Assembly: GCA_963931925.1 (NCBI GenBank)
Contig: OZ007570.1
Span: 28,275,974-28,339,973 of the forward strand
Length of the DNA: 64,000 nt
Direction: 5' to 3'
Origin: Onchidella celtica
Taxonomy: Eukaryota; Mollusca; Gastropoda; Systellommatophora; Onchidiidae
Shown: positions 38,161-50,600 of the stretch, in pieces
How the letters are laid out: each line of letters begins with the position of its first letter
Position numbering within the stretch: the stretch's first letter is position 1
Position numbers and translations under genes: made by a program
Notes under the pieces: generated by a model
Told to the model about the DNA's origin: nothing
The model's input: the letters and a program-made list of their open reading frames with translations, nothing else
Databases searched by the model: none

Positions 38161-38613
38161 GCCTTCAGGGACAGTGCTGGCAGATAACATAAATTACAAA
38201 GAACAAACTTCTCAGAAAACATCTTGACCATGGCGTCAAGTTCAGTGAGTCAGGAAAGTTTAGATATGGATGACTTTGATATCTCGGCACGGAGAAATCG
38301 CATTCGTGTCCATCGTGGTCATGGACGCGGTTCTATGCCTCATAGAGGACTTCCAGACCGTGGAGATGGGGGAGACCAAGACAGAGATCGCGGAGATCAC
38401 AATGGTGACATGGGTGACGGTGGCAGTGGACTAGGATTGTCATCTCATAGTCATCTGCCAGGTGACCATGAGTCTCCAACACGCGGGGCGGCAGCGAGAC
38501 TTAAGGACAAAAGATGTCGGCCAAATCACATGAAAGGAAAATTACCGAAAGACAAAAGAAAGCTGAGGGAAAAGCGGAGAAGTACTGGTGTTGTACATTT
38601 GCCGTCCACAGAG
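38161..38613 (+). CDS. PAWR: PAWR exon with start codon and SAC core
   Basis: Acceptor TTATATTTCAG, 69 bases of 5' UTR, then the ATG at 38230 and 128 codons to a phase-0 donor GTAGGT. The N-terminal half is Arg/Gly/Asp/His-rich (RIRVHRGHGRGSMPHRG), and the C-terminal end carries KRKLREKRRSTGVV. The intron begins immediately after the SAC core HLPSTE. Confidence 0.9.
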
Positions 38614-41600
38614 GTAGGTTTCGTCATCAATATCATCTTTTTTTTTTTGTTGCATGTGTGTAAAAAAAAAAAAAAGAAAAAAACCTGCAGCAACCTAGCC
38701 ATATTTTTGTGATCGGGTTTGACTTTGTGTGCAATGTAGAAACTAGGATGTAAATATTCTGGGAAAATTGCATGAAAATGTGATGCTGTTATGATTGTTA
38801 GGGAAAGATTATCTAAAGGACGAATATGTCAATTCATTGAAAAGAAGAAACTCAGAGAAAGCATATTGGTGCTGATCAGGTTTGCTATTGGAAGGAGTAC
38901 CATATGAGTTACACAACTTTTGTACAGCACAAGGTTCATATTGTGAATGTCGATTGCCGAGCAGCCCATTTACTATAAAAATATCCACCTACAGGACTAA
39001 CTGGCCAGGGGGGGGGGGGGTGCTGATCCTGCTCACAGACGCTCCTAAAGTCGCATCCTTGTAGTATAATGAAACTCAAATGCAACTTCCCCCCGTATTA
39101 TTGTTTGGTGACTTGTTGATGGGGCCTGCTGCAAAAAGTTTTTCATGAGCATTTTCATTACAGAATATGCTACTTTCATCAAATTATTTGGTCTGGCAAA
39201 AAAAAAAAAGGCAGCACAGTAACTTCAGATTGTGTAAAATCTGCTATCATTAAAGAGATTTAGTTTTCTTTAGTTTATTTTTGTTTTGTTTTGTGGAATG
39301 AATTCTGTATGCCCTGACCACACAGTCAAGCCCACACTATCCTTTTACTTTTAGAGGTATAGCCATAGTCCTGCTCATCACCTTGTCCTTATCCCTAGCT
39401 CTAATTTATCTAAATTCACCCCTAACCTCGTCGTCTTACCTCTTCAACCAGAGGACAAAGGAACTCTGTAAAGTATTGTAAAAATTCAAAGATCGAACTT
39501 TCATTGCACAGAATTTTTTTTTCCTTCTTATATTGTCCATTGCTTGAGCAAAGATGAAATATGGTATTTTAGTGCTAAAGGAACACTAAAGATAAAGTTT
39601 CAAATCAACACATATCTAGACTCTCCAGTGTAGGTATTGTATTAGTAGTTGATTAAGTATTGATTTTTCATTTGTAAATTTGTTAAATTTCTTGGTACTT
39701 CTTCATCATACTTTTTTCTCATCATTATGTTAAACATCATTCTTGCTATACAGAGTACTGGTGACTCATTAGATGATGAAGATGACGATGAGGATGTCCC
39801 ACACGATGCAACAAAAAGAAACACAATGTATAATGAAGGCACAGCTTCTGGCCATCACCATCAGACTTCATATGAGGTAGGATGTCACCTAGGGAATTTG
39901 AAATGATGCTTAGCATGCGGCATCATCATCATTATAGTGTTCATAAAATTTGTTCCTGAAACTAGGCTGTATTCGGAGGCAAACTCATGATGGTTACTTC
40001 ACTACTTGACCAGTTAATGAAGCAGCTTGTTTGAGTTCAGTGGCAGATGCCCATGCCAGTGTCTTACATCAGTGAATAAAACTGAAGGAAATGCTGTGCA
40101 CAGCCATTGTGAAGTAACGTGAGCTAATCTGAGCTAATCTTTCTTTAAGTCACTGGTCCATATCCTTTCTTTGTTCTCAAAATATTTTTCACTATCTGGA
40201 AAATCCTGTATAGGATGCTTTTTTTTTTAAAATGATGCGTGACAGCTTTTGATATTTGGATGTGGAAAATGATCCAAATCTTCCGAAAATTATATTTCTC
40301 TATGACAAATTATTTTTTATTGATAGTTCATTTTATTATACAGTGATGAAAGAAAAACACATTTGGCAGATCAGTTAATTAAGTTGTGTTTGATCTATGA
40401 AGCTTCAACTGACATTATGATCCGTGAATGAATTATGACACAGTTGTTGAATTACAGTGTGGTGCATGAGGCTATAGAACTGTTGTACATACATTGTATT
40501 GAAAATTGAAATTAATAGATTAAAATTTATCCATATCATCCCCCCCCCCCAACCAGCAACAACAAAATTTATTATTCATTATTAAATATATATTGTTATT
40601 AATAAATATTCAAATGTTATTTGAGTTGTGTGTTGTGAGCTGATGTGAGTTGTGAACTGCTGTGAGTTGTGAATTAATGGTTGTGAGTTGTGAACTGCGC
40701 CTAACAGGCTGCGTTACAATTTGCTCTGAGATAGAGAAAGAGAGAGTGAGCGAGACAGGGAGAGAGAAAGAAGCAGTGCAGTGTGTTGAGCGCTTCGCAG
40801 GCAGCTCCATTCTGCTCTGTGGTTGACATGTTGTTTCTGTAAAGTGCATAGAGCATTTTAAATGGATATATGCGCTATATAAATGCTATACATTATTATT
40901 ATTATTATTACTGAACATTAGCCATCAGTTAATTGGGCACAAATCCCAACACCTATTGCACCAGCTGCAAATATTTATATTTATATCAGTATTTTGTGGA
41001 TGGTATAGGGAAGGCAACACTGTGACAGAGATAGGGTGATGTCTTGAATAACTTATATTAGTGGCCTAAGTCAGACTCAGTCTGAAATTGCATAGACCTT
41101 TGGTTTTCTTGTTGAGGTTACAGTCTACACTGAGAAAATATGTGTCAATGTAGTTGTTCAGTAATACACTTAACTACTGGCACCATAAGTTAAATATTTC
41201 ACTGTGACAATGCAGTTTTCTGTGTTTTTATTAGCACAGTTAAAAATGAAAAAGGTCATGCAAAGCGATATCTTTCAGTAAGAGAAATGGAGGCATTTCA
41301 GAACTCTTTCTGTTATAAAATTTGTACATTAGGTTGATCTTGAGAAATTATACCATGGAGGTGATATGCCATAGGGGTACCTCTCTGTAAACTGAATCTA
41401 TAGTTCGATAGAGGGAGAGCAGGTAAAAGAATTTGAAAACTTCACAGTGAGATGAAAGAGTGCAGGGATAAGAGAGCATGTTCTCTGCCAGGACATTTGT
41501 ATTGATGGATTTTATTCATTGAATAAGTTTGCCTTATGAGAAGAGTTACATGTATCACTATCAGAAAATAATGAGAACCTGTGTAATGATAAGTATCCAC

Positions 41601-44600
41601 TCAAAATTGTCATTATCATGAAAGTTTGTCACTGTGGCAAGGCTAACATACATGTAGTTGTAGTTTGCTATCAGCCTCAGGAAAACATTGTGACCTTGAG
41701 TCATTGTCTTGATTGTTTTTTTTCCTGGTGTGTTGCCTTTCATGATAATCTGGCAATGAATCTCATTAACTTCAGGCAGCTCTTCACTATCTTTGTTGTG
41801 TGGCTTTCAAGACTAGCTATGATTGTAAGACACTGAATTGTACAGTTTCTCTTCCTTTAGATTTTAGGGCTTAGAAAGTCATCCTTTTTTTCATCTTACT
41901 TGGAAGGAGGCTATCCTTTTTTTGCTGATATTCTATTTTATTTGAAAGCCAGCCTCGAAATGGATTCTTTGGAGACTTCCAGGGGTACTTTTTTTGTGTA
42001 TGTAATGAGGCAGTCCATACCATTACAGCTAAAACTGTATGTAGTTCCTCCGTACTTAAAGGCCATACCCACATGTCAGTTGATATGGGATTTGTATTTT
42101 TTTAATGTAGAGCAAGACCCTTATACTTAAATATTCCACCCATTAAGATGTGAATGTTCTTGATTAAGATTGCCTTAGTTTGGCTTTGAACAGTGACATC
42201 TCAGTGTAGAAAAACTTATTATGAATGATTTGAAATTCATGTTCTAGTCGTTATAGATGATTATTTCCTGTAAACTCGTTTTTTTCAATATTCCAAGCAC
42301 CCTGATCTTCTGTCCTCCCAGTATGGCTGTTGTTGAAACTTGTGGGTGTATGCTCAAGTGTATTTTTGGACTAAAATAATCTAATAATCTATAACTTTGC
42401 CGATCCCATAATATGTCCGAAGTGTTCTGCATTGTAGCCTACCATAGTGTGTGTCAAGTGCAAAGGGATGGACACAGGTTTAGGGAAATGTGTTCACATT
42501 GCACTTGAAACTTACTGTAAGATCTCTTGAGTATAAAAGAAAGTTACACTTAGATCTGTCAAGAAAACTCAGATACTTAGAGAGTAGCTATCATTGAAAT
42601 TGAGCAGAACTACAGTGGGTTAGTCATGTACTTTGTTTCAAAATATTTCATCTCTTTTTCAAGTTACCTTAAACTGCTGTGTGTATCTGTTACCGTAGTG
42701 ACCTGGAAACAAGTTAATTGAGTTTTCCAGTTTGGTCAAAACTGCTTTGCAATATGTCAGGTGCAGTTGAAAAACAAAAGGCAAAAGTTTGTAATCCAAG
42801 AGGTAAAGGTTTTAATACTGTATTTTTGAGTCTGGCATTGCTTACTTTGTATGTAGGACATTGGATCTGAATTACCAAGCCCACTGACACTTAAATCCAG
42901 CAATGGAAGACAGATATTATTGTCAGGAGATAATAAATTATTTAAATAGTATCAGATTCTGGGGTTTGGGGTTGGAGGTGAGCTGATCGAAACAGAAAAG
43001 TGTGCAGGCTATGTTAAGTAATTCAAATTATGGGGGCTGGCATGGTTAACGAAGTAAAAAAAATTGAGCAGCATGACTGTGAGGTTTCCCAAACAGACTG
43101 ATGTTTATTTGGCATTCAGTTTTTAATCAGTTGAATGTTTATCTGACATCCTGAATTGCTGCACTTTGTTGACGCTAAGATCTACCGCAAATTGAAGTTG
43201 ACGTGTCAGACTGCTCGTATGGCTAAGTTTTCTGGCTTCCATTTGCATGTTAGTAAACAATGCCCTGTATGTCAGCGTACAACATCAGTTAACATTCTCC
43301 CTCAAAAAAAAAAGGGGGGGGGGGGTTAATTTACATCCTTGCTGTGCATGTGTTCTCTGCTGCTTCTTTGGTATAGCCATCTCTATATTTTACTGATAAG
43401 TATCAGTAGGGCTAATAAAATAATCCGGGGTATCACCTGTTAAAGGCATTGCTTTTCCTTCCTTTAGTTCAGTATTACTGCGCTCTTTACGTGGCATCTT
43501 GTCACTGGAGAACCACCTTCCTGTTTTTCATTTTTAAGAAAGGGAAGAGGAAGGCTGGCGACTTGGCCAATTCGCACCTGTCTTGTTGATTTAGCACAGG
43601 CAGAATGACAGAAAAATCATAGGGTTTTGTGCTGGGCATTGAGAAATATTTGTGGATAAAAAAGCATGAGAAATGTGAAATGGAGAAGAAATAGAAGTTA
43701 TCCTATGGTAGGGACTGTAAGGTAAAGAGTTGATATGTATGTCACTGAGTTTAGTATCCTGTGGCCGTATGCATAATCAATGCGTAAACTAAAGTAAATA
43801 CGTTAACTGGTGTTAACACGAGAAATTGTATTCATTTCTTGCGTTAACACCAGTCAACGTATTTACTTTAGTTTACGCATTGATTATGCATACGGCCACT
43901 GGAGTCCAAGTGTGGCGATTTCACTGCCCTGCAAGTATAAGGTTTGTTTGCGTTCACTCAATCACTGTGGGCCTACAGTAGCTTGACTGGACAATTTGCT
44001 TTCTTGTTCCGCCTGATTTCATGGTTCATGGTGATGCTGGGACACTGGGTGGATGCTCGAAATCGACCAGCCGAGACTGTCATAATGTGGATGGTAGCGA
44101 ATTCTTGTACACGTCTTTATGTTTGGTCATACGGTTGAGCCAGAAAGTGGCACTACATGCAATTCATGCTAAACGAGAAGAAGGCACTGTCCCCTAATGT
44201 AGTTCACTTTATATTAATTCTGTGGTTGTTGAATGGGCATGTCATGCTTGTTACGGATAAGGTACCCATTTTGTCATAATGGAACAGTAGAGGAGTCAAC
44301 TTCTCTTCTGCTTAAATTATTTACATGTACATTTTTTTTTCTGCTTGTGGCCGCGTATTTCTGAAAGTGAAATTTCAGTCAAATGAATTGATTCTGTGTT
44401 CAGATATATATGGCACTTGAGAATCTACCACATGTGAAATACTGAATTGTAATACATTTAGACGGCTTTGTATCTCCACGTATAATGTTTAGTGGGGACA
44501 GGGTGAGGCAAGCGGCAGGTAAGATTGATTATATCAGGCTAGTAATGAGACACCTTGTCCTGACACAGCGTCAGCCTGTGATTCATCACTGAGTACAAAA

Positions 44601-47600
44601 GTGCAAGACCTGTTGACTTAACACTGTGTAAAGAGCGGGTCTGGAGATTAACCTTGTTCTGAGTGCAGAACTGCCCAGCACTTTCTGTAGTTGTCATATA
44701 TCTTTTTTAACGGAATCCCAATGTTAGCATGCCGGCGATTGTAACTGTACATGCAATCTTGCTTCTGTCGTAGGAGATCTTTTTCTGTGTAAAATTAAAT
44801 GAGACTGTAAATTTGACACAAATCTCTTCCGAACTTTCCCACCAAGATGAGAAATCCATGCACTACATGCAATTTGATCTTCCTTTCGCAGTTGTGACAA
44901 ATTGGGCCGGTTTTGTGTGGAATTCTTCTTCTCTTTGTTTATTTTTGTTGAACTGCCTATCCCATCTAATGTTAGACTTATTTCTATTTTTTTTAAAAGT
45001 AAACAAAATATGAAATCCTGGAAACCTGCCCACAGCTTTGAATCAATGTAGTGTTTATGTTGTTCAAAATCTAAAACTTACATCATTCCTCACCACAGTA
45101 GTGTTGAAACCCAGGCTTTGTGGTTTTATAATATTCAGGACTAGAAGGCCTTTGTTTGTTTTGTTTTGTAGTTTGTTTGGCTGTGATATATCATGGGTGC
45201 CATGCACATAACTTCACAAACAATAAAGGGCAACAGTGGGAGTGAGAGCCGGGTGGCACTAAGTGCAAAGAAGGGGGGGGGGGGTCATATAATATAGCAT
45301 CACCGCAGTGATGGGCGGCATATTTGAGTTGAAGTTCTCCATCACAAATGCAAAATTATGATGACTAATAAAAGGGGCGGCAAGATTGGGTAATTCTCAA
45401 AACTGACAGGATAGAAGACGATATTAAGACGATAATTCTTGGCTTAAAACACTTCTCATATCAGAAACTATTACTAACAAAAGGGTCAACAAGATTGAGT
45501 AATTTCTCAGAAAATAATTATCGGAACCGAAAACGATGATTCTCAACATAAAACACTTTTCATGTGCGCTGCACAGATAATTTTATTATTATTATTTTTT
45601 TAATTTGAAGTCAGTTATGAAAACAACGCTGATAACGGTTTTCACTTGAAATGCGTAAAGTGTCTTCCCATTATTTGCACAGGAATTTTGCCTGCTAGTC
45701 CCAACAAATATTTCTGGTATTGTAACGTGAGAGGCCCTGATGTCTGGCGGTTTACATCGAAACAGCGGGAGTTGTACAATAGGCTTTCATAACTTACCTG
45801 TAAAATTGTGAAATTCTGCTTTTATTCGCACTGAGCTTATTTTGGGCAAATGTCGTACCATTGTCACTGATATTATTGACGTGATCTTATTTACATCCTA
45901 TTACATGACGTATAGGCGATAGTTTTGGATATAAAACAATCCCTGAACATTCAATGTATTCGTCCGACAGCTGTCTATTCAAAGGGCTCTGTAGCTATAG
46001 GGAGGTTTTGATTAGACCAAGCGTTAGCCTTTCTGGGTACTGGCCCATCACAAACGTTACGTATCATGGGCAAGTTGTGCCCGAAGGATATTTGCCAGTT
46101 TGTCTTTACTTTCTTCTTTTTTAAAAAAAAATGTGTTTCCATTGAAATTTGTACGTAATTGGCCGTCGATAGCGTAGTTTGTCACAGCGAGACGCATCTT
46201 TGCAGAGGGCAGTCGTCCAAGAGAGACAAATTTATTTGCTGGGGCTAGCTCGACTCCTGTCTAAAGATATTTGCATTGCACTAGTGATGGTCTGTCTGCC
46301 GGGACATTTTTTACAAACCCCTTGATCTGGTTGGTGGAGAAAGAGGGCATTTTGTCAAACGAACTTTCACTGGTCCCATCATGAAACCGCTTAAAAATTG
46401 TATTCGCACAACTGCAGGTGGCAACTGTTTATTTTTTGCAAAGTTAAATATTCTATGAACTTCTGGGAGAAATTTTGTTATTGTTGTTATTGTCATTATT
46501 ATTTTATCATTTCAAATATTTATAAAATCGGGGAAAAAATTATTAAGATAAGAAACAGATTTCGAGCTAAAACGGTTTGTTTTTTCCTTCCCATCCCCTG
46601 TAGAATAGGCCATTCGCACCTGTGTCGTGGGCTCAGGATACTTTGAAATGGCTAACTGAAGCAGGATGCCTCCACCACTGTGGCGTCTTTACTATTAAAC
46701 AAGACTCATGAGTTCTACGGTCTATATCCCCTTTTTAAGCCCTCTTGATCCAATTTAGCTGAAAAACATTTATGCGGTCTAAACTTAAATGCAACTATGC
46801 ACATCAAACTACAGCGGGGATTTATAAATAAAATACGGCTCCAAGTCTCCGGGACTGTTGACTGTGAAAGAGACACCTGAAAACCAAACAGCGCTGAATA
46901 AGCTGACATTGCAACTGTGCGGATCTTTGTTAACAACCAGGGGAAAACCTCCAGGCCCGGTCTCAGAGAAGGATCGTCTTAAAATTGCATTTGTTAAGTA
47001 AACATGAATGTAAATAGTGATGGCCTTTCGAAGTTTGATAACATTTTAAATGCCAGCCTTGATTATTTGCAGAGAATATTTACTGTCTATTGCTGTAGAT
47101 ATACTTGTTATAGAAATTGCAAGTATGAAAGGATCAAAAGATTGGCTGGATAGTTTAATGCTGGCCGTAGCAATTGTAACAAAATTCTTAAACAGAAACT
47201 AAGCTTTGTCTTGCCTGCATTTGCCTGCGAACTTAAAAATAACATCAGCGATCTGTAAATTGATTAGATGAGGAAACAAAAAGGAAATTTTGGTACTGAG
47301 GCCCCTGAAATGGAGAACCTCGGACTGACGGGGAAATTATTACATTCACAATCTGAAACGTTAGTTTTACTAAAGATTCTTTGGTATTACGCTGTTTTGC
47401 GAGTGTCTTACAGCAGACCAAGGAAAACATGGTCCAGGAATTTATTTAAGCCATTTTGAAACAGGGGAATCATCAAGTTCCCAAGAAAGCTACGATTGAT
47501 GCACAGCCGTTTTATTTTACATACAGCCAGATTATTTTGACATTTATTCATTGCACCGTAATTGACAGTCAACTCTCTGTAACTTTTTATTTGATCCTGT

Positions 47601-50600
47601 CTGTATTGTTTGTCCGTCATTTGAATACTCTGTAATACATGTAGTTCTGATGTCCAAGCTTAAGTGCCGCAGTTTTCATTCATTTCGACACTGATTCCTT
47701 GATATATACCTATCTATCACTGCACCGGTCGTAAGAAATTTCAGAAACCATATTTATATGTCACTGATATAGCCTACCCAATGAACTTGCAAGACGTGAT
47801 ATAACACTGTCTCCATCATGAAAATGTGCAAATGTGATTAATCTAATTGTACAGGAGAGGAAAAAGAGCTATCTTAATTGATAGGTGTTCCTTATCTGAA
47901 AATGTAGTTTTAGTTATATGTAAATAAACACTTGAAATATTTTACACCCACTTAATCAGTAGGGTAAAAAAGAAAAAAAAGTTCACAGAATATCTGGCAG
48001 AAAAGAATCGTCATCTGCAGTTTTGGGAATGCACTTTTAATTGCGCACTTTCCTGGTGAAGCCAGCGATAACTTCTCTGACAGTTTACGAACAAAAAGAT
48101 TATGGTCGGTTACTTTGTAAGTATACACATTGGGAAGAAAATTGAGGAAAATTCTTGGCGGGGAATGTCACTTCAGCAGAGTTTCAGTGGAAGAGAACCC
48201 TCGTGAAACAATTTAGAAATGTGTTTTGATTTCAGAATAGGGAATGTCACATGTGTGTAAACAATTCCCCATTGCCCGACAGACGAATTGGCGACAGCTG
48301 TGGTGATAAAGTTGACTTCATTATTAGGCTACAATTGTCTATGTTATACAGACGGTGTATTCATTGGCAAATACAGCATTATAAAGTGGATGTGAGAAAG
48401 AAAGTACAGTATAAATCTGATTATTCAGCAATATTTGCATGACAATTGGGCAGTTCTTTCTGTGTGCCTGGGTACCCTGTCTGAACCACATAGATTTAAA
48501 AAAAAAAAAAAATCGGACGTAAATTTGCCGATTTTTGTTGGTGTTCAAAAGTTTTGGCCTTGGTATTCCAAATATTGTACTTTTGTTCCAATGTGTTGGT
48601 CTGGTTCACTTAAGTCGTATTGCACAACAATTACATCATGTAGGCCTACGGGTGATTTCTGAACGTGATTTTGCCACCTTTTTTTTTTTTTTTTTCTGAA
48701 AAAGGCCACTTGCATAATTATTTACGACTGAGAAGAGGGATAAGTGCAAGTGATGAATAGAAGACGAGGTTTTTGCGTGTGCTGTAAACCATAAACAAAT
48801 CTTTCGTCAGGCAAAGAAAGGATGTATGGAAAAGTTTAGTTTCTTATGTAATAGCTCTATTATAAATGCTGGTTTTTTAATTAAGCCATCCAGCGCCCAT
48901 TTTCATTGCTCTGCGTTGTTAATGTTATTCCATACACACTTGAAGACACCCAGAATGCAGCCAACTGTGCATGACTGTAGTTTCTCGGATTGCATCACTT
49001 ACTCCACCTATGACAACATGACACACATTTCTTTGTGTGTGTAACGTCATATATTCAAGCATGGCTACACAATATTAGTCGCCATATCAATTTGCCACTT
49101 TGAAGCCATGCAAGACATTTTAATGTGCCCTACAATCATAAAACTCGTATCTATAGTACACATTGATGGTAGCCACCCAGAACGGGGATAATTATTCAGC
49201 CTTTCGTAACTCCCATCCCCGCTGCCGATTTGCTGTTGACTTTAGCCTGTTGCACAAATAACACATGTTTAAAAAACAACAATAACAGCAAAAATAATAA
49301 ACGGTGACTCCAGCAGAACAGCACACCTATGGAATACGTGTATCAATTTTTAATATTTTTTTTTTGGATGTAGTTGTAAACTTTCATTAATATTTGAAAC
49401 CCAAGACCCAAAGCGATTTTCATGACTTATTGCTTTATTTTTGTTTGCCCCCCCCCCCCCCCCCCCCAGGATCTCGACTCCCAGGTGAAAATCTGTGACT
49501 TATAAATTTGTTTTACGTAATGGTTCAGTGTGATAATTACGAATGTCAAAACCATACTGCACTTGCCTGTATTAATTTTTACATATTTTCATTTGAAAGA
49601 AAATTGTTCAATTTGAAGCAAGCTTACCTTTCTTCACAGCCCTGGGGTCTCGTTTGTCGCTTTTACAAATGTGTATTCCACTTTTGCTCTTAATTTGCCA
49701 TTCCTGCTTACTCATACTGTAACCTACTTAGTTTCCTGTTCCCTTGAACAACTATAAATCAAGCTCTGTCACATTTGTCATGCTCTCGGTGTAGTTTTAT
49801 TTTTACTTGTTTGTTTGTCAATTGTTGGCCCTATCTGTTTTTGTCCGAGTGCCTGTGCCCGGTGTAAAGGCTTGCATAGGCCTAGATCTGTGTGTCACAG
49901 AATTGAATACAGAATTTCTCTGTTGTCTGTCAAGAGTGTGCTGCACTGAATGCTGAGTGTTTGCCATGAAAGCTTTAGTATCCGATCATTCAGGCCTGAA
50001 AGTGAAATGCGGAGTGCACTGTTATCTCCCAGCACCATGACCCACCCCGCCCCTTGCCCCCTAGCTAACTAACCACACCACTTTCGCCATTCTTGTTCTC
50101 TGAAACAGTGGTTGCACCCCATTGCCAGCTCTCTGTCCTGAAGTGAGCTCAAAGATACATCGAGCATAAAGTTTGAGGAAACCAGAGCTCAGCTGTAGAG
50201 GGGGGGGGGATGTACTCTGCATATAATGAGTATGGGGGGGGGGGGTTAATTCCAGGGTCTGCTCTACATTCTGGCAGTGTGAGTGGGGGGGGGGGGCACC
50301 AACGTTAAGTTTGATATTCATAACACTTTTCATCAACGCAAATAACGTTTGATCTTGGGTAAGAATTCATGCAAAATGGATACATGAATGTCTTCCATAG
50401 GCCTATATACGCAGTTTTCACCCCGCTGAGGTGTTTGTCATCACAGTTCGTTGAGTTAGGTTACTTCCTTTACACAGTCCCAAAGTAATACGGGAATCGG
50501 GTTTAAGCCGTAAGAAAAGACGTAAATAGACGGAGGAAGTTTGTTCAGATGCAAGAGTGTCTGGCAGAATAGACGGGGCGGGTGTGGGTGGGGTGATGTG

